Source of the DNA: Enoplolaimus lenunculus
Taxonomy: Eukaryota > Nematoda > Enoplea > Enoplida > Thoracostomopsidae
Reading direction: 5' to 3'
Length of the DNA: 64,000 bases
NCBI GenBank assembly: GCA_030248215.1
Contig: JASANG010002117.1
Span: 124,001-188,000 of the forward strand
This document shows positions 22,290-33,578 of this stretch, in pieces (position 1 is the first letter of the stretch; each line of letters begins with the position of its first letter). Position numbers and translations under genes: made by a program. The notes beneath the pieces were generated by a model. The model was not told the DNA's origin, did no database searches, and saw only the letters and a list, made by a program, of their open reading frames with translations.

Positions 22290-23950
22290 GCACACTTCCA
22301 GTCCAATCAAACCACACGTTTCCAACGCTCCAACCAATTGTGCTGCGTCTTCGAAAATTAAGCCATACCTAAATTATAGCAACCGATGATTAATAGTTTC
22401 AAACATGAAAACCGTAACACACATATATATCATAAATATATACGTATATATGTTCGTTGCTGATGAATTTTATGAAGTGCATAATCCGTTTGTTGCATAG
22501 AGTACACTGTAAGCAACATGCGCCCAAAAACATTTAACATTTAGACTTTTAAGAGTTCACAAATCATTGCTTGAAATTTTCTGTCTAAGGTGAATTAAAA
22601 AATATTAATTTTGTATGCGGTACATAAACATATTTATGCCCAGACTAATCACTAAAGAGCGTATTCGAAATTCTAAGAGCGTTCGATAGGCTTTTTTACA
22701 CAACTGAGATGCTAACTAACTAACCTGAGGAACGTATTTCAAAATAGTAACAATTAGCTTTATGTAAGCCAAATATGTGATAAGGTCGAGCCAATTGATA
22801 ATTCGCGTACAAGCCAGGATTAACGAAATTATTGCAAATGTTGCAAATGCTGTGGATAAAACGATACAGATCTTTGATAGTTTTTGCTGACCTCGCTAAA
22901 ATATCTATATAATTAAAGAGCTAGAATGCTCCACATGCCGTATTTTGGGCAACTTTGCAGCATCACTTTGTTTACAATAATCTTTTAGGGTATAAACATA
23001 ACTGTTCTATGAAAATAAAATATGCATACAGCTATTTGTACATTCGCTAACACATTTGCGCATATCGCATAGCGGAACTAGCAGGGCCGGAGCAGCCTCC
23101 CTCTATACCCCCATTTGAGGGCCCCCACCCCTAAAGGAGCCCCACCCTAATCGGTTGAAACAAAAACCGCTTAAGTTTTAAGATGCGTCTGGCTTCTTGC
23201 ACGCTTCGCTCGCGAGTTTGCGGGCCCCCACTCTGGAATTTGGGCGCAGCCCCCACCCCTGCATACTCCGGCACTGGGAACTAGTAAAATTTATGTGCCA
23301 TATTCCAAGCTTTCGTTTAGGAATCGTATCAGAAATACAAACGGTCTTTAGCGTTTTGAAGCAAAAACGGTTTAATGCTAAGCAAGCATTTGAAATATGC
23401 TGTTTGAAACACGAAGTGTTTAAAATAGATCTTTATTTTTGACTAGCGTGTGCGTTTGGAGTAAACTTGAACGGAGAATTGTAGTTATTATATAAAAGCG
23501 ATGTGAACGTTATGGTAACAGTTTAAAAGGTAAACTTAACCGTTACAAAACGGGCAGTAAAAATGAGGCATTGAAAAACGAGCCGCACCAGATCAAGAAA
23601 CAAAAACAAACCGTGACCGAATCCGTAAGCGAGAAACAGGTAATGAATCATCCACATTTATTTTAACGTATACATTTATATACAAACTAGGGTTATACAG
23701 ACAGTAAAAATAACGGAAGACAGATATTGAAGTATACATAAAAGCTTCAAAGATATTTTATTTTTCTGCCAACAAAATTTAAGCGTGGAAATGTACGTCA
23801 GGCTTTCCAAAATTTTTGAGAAAAAATCTCTGATGTACTGTAATGTTCAACATCTTGGATAAATTTCGTAATTTTTATTTCATATCAAACAATTGCAGCA
23901 TATCTGTTATGAACAATTGCAAGATATATACATTGTTTGTTTGCTAATTT
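22290..23950. other. Intergenic, low-complexity and repeat fragments
   Basis: Holds a TATATA-rich patch near 22,425-22,450 and a GC-rich patch at 23,080-23,285 (GGGCCCCCACCCCTAAAGG, then GCAGCCCCCACCCCTGC). That patch looks like a diverged duplicated repeat. No exon is recognised. Confidence 0.4.
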
Positions 23951-23959
23951 TGGGCGTAA

Positions 23960-24045
23960 ACTAGGCGAATTTCCGGTATTTCTATAACGGAAAGGCATAC
24001 CAGTTTTTACCGGAAACGAAAACGGATATCCGCTTGCACCCTGCT
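23960..24045. repeat. ACCGG/GGATATCCG module
   Basis: Reads CGGTATTTCTATAACGGAAA, then a TTTACCGGAAACG block and GGATATCCGCTTGCACCCTG. It aligns with 48,105-48,175 and part of 32,555-32,960. This is a short dispersed module of unknown origin. Confidence 0.6.
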
Positions 24046-24900
24046 ACAAATATTGTAGAATTTACTTAATCATTAATTTTTGCAATTTGATAAGTCAACT
24101 AATTCTTAACGTTATATCTTAAAGTCAATATGACGTATTTTGAACTGCCATACGTTAAGTCAGATACAATTTCAGTTCACGGTGCTAAAACGTTTGTAAT
24201 AGGAGGAATCTACGGTAGAAATTTTAAACATACTGATCCTGACCAATCCTAATACCCGTGTAAATTCTACAATAACGATTTTAGAAACAACACGCGTTAT
24301 TAATGGTCGTGTCGTAGTGTACTGTAATTGAACATTAGAATCCCTTAAAATTAGTCAACTAATTTTTAAGTTAAATCATGTCCAGTTGTTTAACGGACAA
24401 AAAATTTGTGGAAATCGATTTTCTGCAATTGAATTTTCACTTTCCACACAGCAACGTTTTTTGTGCATGATGCATAAAGAATATTTGAAATTCAGAATTT
24501 TACTTCAAAAATTGCAATCAGCAATACGTAACCAGAAACTGCAGCGAGTGCATGAAGGGAAAACACAACGTCGTTCATTTGAACTGGATTGTTGCTGTAT
24601 GCATGAGCATCGTGGTATTCTTTCTGAAATTATAACAAATGTTAACTTTTAACATATTATACCTACCTCACAAGGGTGTGGCGTCCACGTGAATTAGGAA
24701 TCAAAACCATGTTTGTAGAATTTTGTACAAGATATTTTAGGATGTTTTTGAGTTGGTAAATACAGAAACAATTCGCAATTCACAAGAGTCGAACTGATGT
24801 TGATCTCCAAAACAAAATTTCAAAGGCAAACGATATATATTCACCTTAATTTAACTTCAGCGATGATTAAACCCTCCCCCTTCAAAATAATTATTTATGA
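24046..24900. other. Intergenic, no gene seen
   Basis: An 88-codon frame at 24,386-24,652 shows no recognisable domain, and I do not call it. Otherwise AT-rich and featureless by eye. Confidence 0.35.
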
Positions 24901-25149
24901 CTAATTTTTGCTTAGATTTAGTTTAAAAGTAAATCTTTAAGCTCCAGGCTTGGCTTAGAAATATGCCAAAACAACTGCTATAACCCCAAAAAGCAAACGG
25001 AGTGCCGAACCTCAACACGAAATATCAAACAAACCAAGATTGCACTGCAAGCTCACCATGCGCTTGCGTCTAAAGTTACCAGAGCTGTCACCATCTAATT
25101 AGTAGAACATGTCGAAGAACAACGATAGGGGGTTTATAGAGACTGAAAA

Positions 25150-25320
25150 ACTTTGGGCTTAGGTTTAGGCTTAGGATAACGTTTATGTCTGGGCTTTTGC
25201 TAGGCTTAGGCTTAGAATAACGTTTATGTCTGGGCTTTTGCTAGGCTTAGGCTTAGGATAAGGTTATGCTGGAGTTTTGCTCGGCATATGTTTAGGCATA
25301 GGTTTCGGCTTTAAGTGTAG
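25150..25320. repeat. Degenerate TTAGGC tract
   Basis: Repeated TTAGGCTTAGG words, with a near-perfect tandem copy of about 55 bp (GGATAACGTTTATGTCTGGG, then CTTTTGCTAGGCTTAGGC, twice). The hexamer is the nematode telomere repeat but the array is imperfect and short, so it is interspersed rather than terminal. Confidence 0.7.
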
Positions 25321-27229
25321 CAAGCAGGCTCTCATTATTTACATGGACCTGGTTAGTTACTCGCATCTAAAAATATAGAGCATGTAAATTCAAATTCGGT
25401 TTAAAATTTTAAGACCTGGTGCCTATAATTTGAACACAAGACTCACTTTTACAGTATCATTCCAGAACATGGCGCAATTAAACAGTGAATAGCAAAAGAA
25501 GCCAATCCAGTTGAACGTAACGTAATTAAAATCAAGGCCAACAACACTACAAAGTAAACGTACATACGCAAAAACCAAATATTATTTATTTTTATACTTA
25601 CGGACAGTAAAAATACCGAAAAGTGAGTTACTTTTATATATTTTTTCTGACATACAGGTAATGTAAATGTTTGCATTAAGCGCGTAACAGTGTTTTAGCG
25701 TATTCGAATTCCTTAAACCTAAGGTTAGACTTGAGCGTAAAAATAAGTCTAAACTATGCCCAGACCTAAGCGGAAATAACAGGCTCGATCCTTAAACAGG
25801 AATGGGCGGTCTTGGTTGTTTTTTTCAGAGTATCTGTTCATAATTATTGCGTGACTATAAAAATTTATAGGTTCACAGCAAGATTTTACGTTATCTGTCA
25901 GGCATCATTTACTTGACCAATACAGCGATACATTTGTCGAATCTTCGCCTCGAATTCTGGTTTCGGTTCCAAGCACCGAAACTCAAAATCCGATCACAAG
26001 ACCTCCAAATACCGATACTCACTGAGACCGAGACACGATACGACATATACATTGGCGGTGCCTCAACCAAAGGAGGTTTTGATAAAGGCTTAGGCTTTAG
26101 GAGCAGGATTTGGTTTAAGTATACATTTGGCCTTAACATGACGCTTGGAAACGTTTGAAAAATAGATTAGTTTTCAGGCGCTGTACAATTTAGCGATGCG
26201 GGCTTTCAATAAAATCTAAAAAACATATATAGCGAGTTCACCCAAAACATTTGAGTGTTTTGTTTTGTGTCGAGTCGAACAGTCGCAGTATAATCGTATA
26301 CAACAAGAAGCCTATGCGCTTAATATATGACCATAAGTTTGTCATAGCGGCGGGTTAAAAATTTAAACACAGTGGATTCGGTTATTATTATGAAATATAC
26401 ATTATAAATGTAATGTACCTTTACATCTGATATGCAACCCATCGCGCTAGTTCAGTATTAATCTATTTGAATACCTTTTACGTCGAAAACTTGTCCAAAA
26501 TTGTGGATAAAATGATATTGTCCATGCGGCAAAATACATCCAGCCCACAACCGCGCTAATCACAGCAATCACGTTGCTATGTTGAATATTCAGTGTCAGA
26601 TAAGAACACGAGTTTTGTTCATTTCTGAAACGCGTTCTCGTTTGAAATGGCCAAACTATCATCAGTTTTAGCGATAGGTTTTCAAATAAGCAAACGGATG
26701 CAATTGTAAACAAAAATTTACGCACTTTTGCAATTTGAAAAATCCCAAGCATGTTGTCAGAAACGACGGCTTAGGTTGAAGTATTAAGTGATGTATTTGC
26801 CTACAAGGAGCCTTGCGTCCTGCTGGGTAACGTAGGACACACGTGTGGTTTATCCTATGCATCAAATTTTTGGCCCATGTAAAGATCAGGGGCGGAACGT
26901 TTGCTGTGGGACTGGAATAATAGTAAGCTTAGGTGTTGACTAATTTTTTGCTGAGGCCTAGGCCATGTTGTCAAATGCGTATAGCACTTATCATCAATTA
27001 GCGATAGGTTTTCAAACTGAGATCATCTGCAGTTGCAGATCTCAAAATCAATGCAGAAGTACGGCAAATCAAACGCGAACAGCGTGCTGAATTTCGAACC
27101 TCACCGCGCACTGGTTCCAAAGTTACAGGACCTATCACCAACTGTTGATAGGCGCTACTCCCATTTGAGAATACGGGCTCTAGAATTAGGCGTTGTTATA
27201 AGTTCATTATTACACTAATAGGCTCATGA

Positions 27230-27745
27230 ATATGCTTATACTACTGTTCCACCCTGTTCTATACATTGACCAAATATTTTTATGAGACCAAGGACGTCTC
27301 TTTTTGAGTTCGAATCAATAATAGTCTATGTCCATAATTTGATGCAAAGCTTGCGTAAAACTATCAAATTAATACTAAAAAGCAAAACTAACACGATATT
27401 AAATTTTGTGGCATTGATAAAAACAGCTAAATCTGAAATAGGTCGATTGCAGCTTAGCGCAAACGTAGCGAAAGAAGTCTTTTTGAATGAATCAAAGAAG
27501 AACTCTAAAATCGTTGTCGAAATATTAACTGGCGGGTGCAACCTATGCGAGTTGATAACAAGTGGCACCGCCATGGTGAAATTCGTCTTGTTCGCTTCAA
27601 ATCTGAAATATCCCAAGGTCAAAATTCGTAAACAGCATCTATCACCATATTCAGATTTTCAAGAATTACTTGAATATGACTATTTATAGGAGATCTAGTC
27701 AATGTATAGAACAGGGCAGTAACAATAGTATAACCATATTCCTAA
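27230..27745. mobile_element. ~515-bp element with ~45-bp inverted ends around an open frame
   Basis: The left end reads TATGCTTATACTACTGTTCC and then CCCTGTTCTATACATTGAC. The right end is its inverse, GTCAATGTATAGAACAGGG and then ACAATAGTATAAC. These are the outer modules of the TTAGGC-bearing dispersed family. Between them lies an intact 135-codon plus-strand frame (27,282-27,689) with no recognised domain; its residues include NVAKEVFLNESKKNSKIVVE and SPYSDFQELLEYDYL. The arrangement looks like two opposing repeat copies that captured or flank sequence. Confidence 0.6.
27282..27689 (+). CDS. Unrecognised 135-codon open frame inside inverted repeats
   Basis: A continuous frame from ATG to TAG between two opposed repeat ends. 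It is lysine-rich with a short central CNLC motif (GGCNLCELITSG) and an acidic-aromatic C-terminus (QELLEYDYL). I cannot place it in a family. The frame could be translated, could be a piece of a captured gene, or could be chance; the middle part looks better than random. No promoter or splice evidence is visible. Confidence 0.25.
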   Translation: MRPRTSLFEFESIIVYVHNLMQSLRKTIKLILKSKTNTILNFVALIKTAKSEIGRLQLSANVAKEVFLNESKKNSKIVVEILTGGCNLCELITSGTAMVKFVLFASNLKYPKVKIRKQHLSPYSDFQELLEYDYL

Positions 27746-28110
27746 GCGGGCCCATGAATAGAACAGGGCCAGATCGTTTTCCGGAGGGGCTATAATAGAG
27801 CCAGTTTAAGCTTTAGACTAATTTTTTTGCTTAGACTTAGGCTTAGGCTTAGAAATATGCTCATCCATACGCTGAGGCTTAGGCTTCGGCTGAGGCTTAG
27901 GAATATGCTTATACTGCGGTTCCGGCCCTGTTCTATACATGGGCCCCTAAGCTTATTAAGCATAAACGTAAACCTAAGCGTAAAAACGACCTTGCTCCTA
28001 AGTCTTAGCTTAAGCCTAATCAAATAAGTTAGTCTTAAAGCACAATACTCTATTGCTGTGCCCAGAAAAAGGTTCCGCCCCTGATCTTTGCACGGGTCGG
28101 GAGATCTTTG
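27695..28110. repeat. TTAGGC-bearing dispersed repeat cluster
   Basis: Several copies in both orientations of a module: CCCATGTATAGAACAGGG, GGAACAGTAGTATAAGC, ATATTCCTAAGC, then CCTAAGCCTAAGC tracts. At 28,070-28,100 a sister end reads GGTTCCGCCCCTGATCTTTG. The inner tract is degenerate (TTAGGC)n. Related copies lie at 26,875-26,910, 32,318-32,410, 47,690-47,755, 48,060-48,095 and 48,180-48,325. Confidence 0.75.
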
Positions 28111-29390
28111 AAAAGATGGCACCTTGCGAACCGGGAATGAAAATCCAGAACTCTTTCATGCGCAAAAATAAACAGCACAACAAATGGAGGTAATCTATAA
28201 ACGGCTTGGGTCTATTTTGAAAATAACATTCGTTGCTATAATTTATCACCAATGCAAAATATTTTGACCCCAACGACCGGAGGTGTAACCTACCTATACT
28301 ATAGATTCGACATTGACCAAAGGTGATTATAAACGGACAACTTAAATTTTACAAAGTTACTTACTTTTGTAAATTTTAATTCTTTATACCTCTCTCACGA
28401 GTACACCATTAATATTAAGTAGTAGTGGATCCAAGAAATAATTTAAACTAAGAAACCACTTACAAGCTAACTGTAACATTAATATTCCACTCTGTACCAA
28501 CTTCCGCGTTGACAACCGACGGATTGAAGTCAACTGTAAAATTCAGACCTTCTCGATCCGCTGAGGCTGACAAACCTGAAAAAAGTTGCCGGTACGAAAT
28601 TATTAAAAACAGCCAGTAGTGATGGTTCTTGCACAATGTCAGGGACGTACACAAGGGGGCAGCAGTATACATCCATCTATACAATTTCAAATGAAACTAA
28701 TGAAGATTTTCAACATGTACTAGAAGAATCGCATGTGCTCGTATTATCAAACACGTGCATCTCCTATCACTAGTTAAATGTTTTCGAACTGCCAAACTCC
28801 TATAGTTTTGAATATTAAAGTTTACCACAAAATATGGAAAAAATAAATTCAGATATTAAATGTGGTCAATTTCGAAACTCGCCATATTCACTCACTGGTT
28901 ACAACGTTACAAAACCTATCACCAGAGTGCAATGATACAGAGTATGCAACTCTTGAGGTTCCTTATGGTACAAAATACAACTCCAGGCGTTGCGTTTTTG
29001 GTCGACCCCCACCTATTTAGAGGAAAATTAAATTATAAGCGGAGCATTCTAGGTGCCGTATACGTACAGTGCCGTGGTTCGCACAAGTTGTACCCTCTCT
29101 AAATAAGAAGGGTGTAGGCCAAAAACGTAAATGAGTGCTGGGAACACATAATGTATCCAGTTGCACTATCTTGTGAAAAAAGTCACTCTACTCTGGTTTA
29201 ATAGATGGCACTCGCATTAAAAATTTGTTTCTGTTGTTTTGATTAGCCAATCAAATTGCGCCTCTGTGATTCTTCACCCGATATAAACTTTGTTTATTTA
29301 TAGTTTGTAAAAATAGTGAAAGCCAAATATTTACTGTGCAAATCAGTTCTCTAAAATATTGTCAAACCTGAACAACCAAGCAAAATTAGT
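28110..29390. other. Intergenic with repeat fragments
   Basis: No exon recognised. At 28,860-28,970 there is a diverged piece of another dispersed repeat (CACTGGTTAC, then ACAAAACCTATCACCAG) that also occurs at 27,080-27,180, 55,130-55,310 and 57,220-57,330. Confidence 0.45.
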
Positions 29391-29399
29391 CTATCTACA

Positions 29400-29990
29400 T
29401 TTCAGTATCTGTTTGGGTTGCCCTGAACAGCAATTGTTTGGGAGGTCCCAGTGGCCAACTGGGGCAAATAGCTGTTTGGGGCGCGACATATGTCATAGCC
29501 CAAGTCGTAATTTAGCCCAAGTCGTAATTTAGCCCAATTGCGAATTGGGTTCCAGTTGCCAACTGGGGCAAATAGCTATTTGGACTACGGCATATATATG
29601 TGGTAGCCCTAGTCGTAATTTAGCCAAATTCCGAATTGGGCTAGCCCATGAAGCAATTACGACTTGGGCTAGGCTACGGCATAATTCTATGCAACAAGTG
29701 TGCGCCTTGTGATTGGTTACTAGCTTAACACCATACTCAAATACAATTGGTTGATGCGAATATTTTTTCTAATTGACTAGTAGTCGCTATTTATTTTGTA
29801 CCTACTGGTTTGTTTCACTGAGCAAAACGGAATTAAGCAGGATTACGACTATCAAGTAACCAATTAGAAAACACACAGATTTATCTGACATGATTCAGTC
29901 TTGGTGCTAGCCCAAGTCGTAATTCCGCTTTGGACTAGCCCAATTCGGAATTGGGCTGAATTACGACTTGTGCTACGAACGACATATATA
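29400..29990. repeat. Palindrome-rich fold-back region
   Basis: AGCCCAAGTCGTAATTTAGC and its inverse AATTACGACTTGGGCTAG recur at least six times in alternating orientation. They are interleaved with the palindromes CCCAATTGCGAATTGGG, CCAAATTCCGAATTGGG and GCCCAATTCGGAATTGGGC, plus a duplicated CCAACTGGGGCAAATAGCT. It resembles a fold-back element or a pile of small palindromic elements. It is non-coding. Confidence 0.8.
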
Positions 29991-30379
29991 TTTAAGGTAA
30001 GAAACAGCATATGGGTATCGCATATTATTTTATATGTTCACTAAATTTATATCATATCGCAATTAATTGGTTACGTCAAAATTATATGCAATGGCCACTG
30101 GAAAATATAGGTCACTACTCACCGTGAAAAGTTGTGACCAATACCAAAATGAATATCATCCTGTTCGGAACGTAACTTCCTGAGATAGCTAGTTACCACG
30201 ACCCCTGACGTCTTTGTACTACGATTGGAGGTAATAACCTCACCAAAGAGCAAAATGTTTGCTATAAGTGCAAAATAATTTAAATACAATAACATCCAGC
30301 TGCGTGCTTGATTCGCTCTTGCATGCTGTTGAATGTTTGCTGGTTGTTGAATTATATATTGCTAAACAAATTTATCAAG

Positions 30380-30540
30380 TTTTATACTCTCTGTCAATCT
30401 AGTTAGGAACTGGAACTTCAAACCTTTTAACTATGCAGCTCTGGACAAGCCGCCATACAAAGCTGGGATCGAACTAGCGGCCTTAGGACTGCGAAGCAGA
30501 CGCTCTATTACTGTGCCGCACAAAACACTTCTCCCATAAA
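30380..30540 (-). repeat. tRNA-Ala-like SINE (minus strand)
   Basis: On the minus strand, GGCACAGTAATAGAGCG gives a box A, TCTGCTTCGCAGTCC an anticodon-arm-like region resembling tRNA-Ala, and CTAGTTCGATCCC a box B. The anticodon stem does not pair fully. It is a tRNA-derived SINE or pseudogene rather than a gene. Confidence 0.55.
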
Positions 30541-30659
30541 AAGTTCATATCCAGTGGGTGAAGCTGAGGTTCTGAGCGAGAAGCGGCTTAGTCTCACGCC
30601 TGACTTTAATCTTCATAATACGGGCCTTAATTCAAAGGCGAATCAATGAATTCATTGCT

Positions 30660-31650
30660 ACACTGAAATCTGGGTAGACATTATCAAATGTGTATGATTT
30701 TAACTGAGTCAGTTAAATAAAGTCAGTCTTCTGAGTTGGTACTAGCCTAACTCGGAATGGGTTGATACGTTAACCCAAAATTTCAACTCACGCTAACTCA
30801 CATTGCATTAAATAAATAAAAAGTGGATTGTATTTTAAGTTGATTAATGAACTCACTCTGAGTTGAATCCGCGATAAATAGAGGTCGAATTTAGTCCAGC
30901 GTTTATTGACCAACTCAAAATGAGTTGAACTAACTTTCAATGCAAGTTTAAAAAAGTTTATAATAAAAACATAGTTAAGTTGCTTCTTTTTCAACACAGC
31001 ATTCAGAGCTAATATTAATCCAGCCGAGTTGAATGGAACTCAATCCTGAGTTAAAGTTAAAATACACTACATGACATATAAGTTTATATATACATTAATA
31101 TATATTAATGCGTCAAAGATAAAAAATGCAAAAGCTACAAAACCTTCCAAGATAACATTGTTGCCTAAGCTGTGAAAGATTATAGTAGGAATTAATAGTT
31201 GGTAGTAAATATGAAAACAAACAAACACCAGCCCACTTTGAAGCATAAGGGTGGCGCTTTATTGCTGATGATGTCCGGTGCCGTCCGTCACCGTCCGGCG
31301 TTGTCTGTCGCGTTCGTCACCGTCCGGCGCGTCTACGAAAGGAGAAATATGATATATACATACATTTTGTATAAGTACACTGTATTTGACTGTAAAGAGT
31401 TGATTAATCCGGCCAACTAGTGGGTTAGTTATTTCTCAATTGATATCAGTAAACATTTATTCAATCTGAGTTGAGTTGATTCTCACTCCGAGTTGAGCTG
31501 ATTTTGGCTGAATTTAATATTAATTATATCAGACTGAACTGAATTGAGTCAGAACTCTGAGTTTTGAGAGTCCTAAACGCAGACTGAGTGATATAACTCA
31601 TTCTGGGTAAAAATCAACTCACTGAAATTTACAGTGATATATATCACTGG
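30660..31650. repeat. ACTCA/GAGTT-rich repeat region
   Basis: Dense in AACTCA, GAGTTGA and related words in both orientations across about 1 kb. Roughly inverted edges read CACTGAAATCTGGGTA on the left and, inverted, CACTGTAAATTTCAGTG then TTTTTACCCAGAATG on the right. The fragment GGGTGGCGCTTTATTGCTG with GTCCGTCACCGTCCGGCG at 31,249-31,330 is one end of the GGGTGGCGC MITE family described at 58,182. It may be one long diverged transposon with a nested MITE. Confidence 0.5.
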
Positions 31651-33560
31651 CGGTGTCAGGAAGGGCGGGCGTTTAGATTTTATTGCTTAAATTTTAGACT
31701 ATAACTTCGCATAATTTTAATAGGCACTTATATACGAAATACCTAATAAACCGCTTACAAACGCTGATGTTTTTGAAGTGTGTACGCAGTATCTAGGGAA
31801 AAAATTGATGATTCTTCTCCACTGCATTCTAGCTGCTGTTCTGTCTCCAGTTTCCCGTAACTGTGTAGATATAGAGGTTTAGATCGTGTTTTTCAGCTTC
31901 ATTTTCGGCTATTGTACAGCAGCCACGGGTTGAACGAGCATCGTTACCTTAGCGCAGGTCTGCTTCGCTGATCGATAGGATTCCAGATATTTATCTATAG
32001 GAAACAAAATACAAGTGTATAAAAGACCAAAGTGCAATTGCATATAACGACTTTTCTGTCAATGGCGTTCTAAATAGCAATGTCTGTACGTGTTATACTG
32101 GTAAGTAGGTAGACTGATTAAAGTCGAAGGCACCTTTTCTTATCACGTATCGAAGATATCGTCAAAACAGTAGGGTCACGCACGTATATAAAATCCACTC
32201 TGTTACAATGCCTTTAAAATGTCGATATATCATTGTCTGTACCTTTAGACAATGAAAATGGTCTAGGAGTCAATATTTGCTTGTCCTGATCACAGGTTAA
32301 TACCTACTGTTACTGTCATGGGCCCATGTATAGAACAGGACAGGAACAATAGTATAAGCATATTCCTAAGACTAAGCCTAAGCCTGAGCCTAAGCGTATG
32401 GATGAGCCTACTATGTGTAATGCGTGTATAACTTTATTGGGTTGTTTGTGTCATTGATATAAACTGTAAGTTGGCCTCTATAAACTTTTATGCGCATTCA
32501 AACATTGCAGGTGAGCCAATGATGATTATAATTGATAATTTTTATTGTGTAACCGGATATCCGTTTCCGTTTCCGGTACAAATCAGTTTCAATTTCCGTA
32601 TTGTATTCCTCAATACAAGTAACGGAAATTGTGTTATTTTTACGGTCAAAACTAAAACATCTCCTATACTTCTAGCGATTTTTCGTTACATATTTGGTAC
32701 ATTTGTTTGAAATGAAATAAAAATTTAGAAATTTGTCCAAAATCTTTAAAATTTCGATGCATCCGTCATTTTTCGTTAATATTTTTAAAAAATCGGTGAG
32801 TATATACACGCGCCAATTGTGTTGACAGAGAAATAAAACATTTTTGAAACTTTTATGCTTCGATTTCCGTTTTCCATTCCCGTTTCCGTTAATAGCTTGA
32901 TTGGTATCCGTTTACATTTCTGCTTCCGTTATTTTTACTATTCGTTTAACCTAATTTGCTATTAAAATCTTATATTTTGAGTGTCAAAAATTTGGTCTTT
33001 AGAAAATTTTACCAAAATTTAAAGAGCCAAACCCACCGAGCGATAAATTTTTTATAACTACAAAGATATCACTGGCGAAATAACCGGAACCTCAGCGTGC
33101 CGCACCTAGCAAATAAACTTCACAAGTGAAAGCAAGAGAGCGATCATCCGATGCAAATTAGGATTTGCGAGATATCCAACTATGTTTTGAAACTTTCCTG
33201 ACAAGGGTGTTTTATAGCTAGCTAAAGAGGAAGACATAGCTAGACCTTATTAGGTATAAATACTTATATATCACAAAGTAACGCATAAACAGTTTAAAAT
33301 CGACGATTGTGCTAGCAGCAAAAGTAGCGTTGCGCCGTTTCATTGTCACTATAAAGATATGATGAGAATCGAATTTTCATTTCCAATAGCAATTTAGCGG
33401 AATTTAAGAATGTTATGGATATTTCATATTTTGCAGTGCAAATATTTATAATGTAACCCAAATGTGAAAACCGTTAAGTCGTAGTTTACGTTGGTTGTGA
33501 CGTTTCATGCTGTCAGCAAAAAATTTTGCTCAAGTTGGTTAGCCATCATTGTTGGTATTG
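31651..33560. other. Intergenic upstream of the fasciclin gene
   Basis: No exon recognised. Contains a TTAGGC-family copy at 32,318-32,410 and a diffuse TTTCCGTTTCCG/CCGGATATCCG patch at 32,555-32,960. The last few hundred bases before the fasciclin start have no repeat I can name. No core promoter motif is convincing. Confidence 0.45.
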
Positions 33561-33578
33561 GTATTTCATACGTTAACC

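Noticed and set aside
25150-25320. A chromosome end (true telomere)
   Set aside because: The hexamers are imperfect, short and flanked by normal sequence on both sides.
30380-30540. A functional tRNA-Ala gene
   Set aside because: Anticodon and acceptor stems do not pair; better read as a tRNA-derived SINE.
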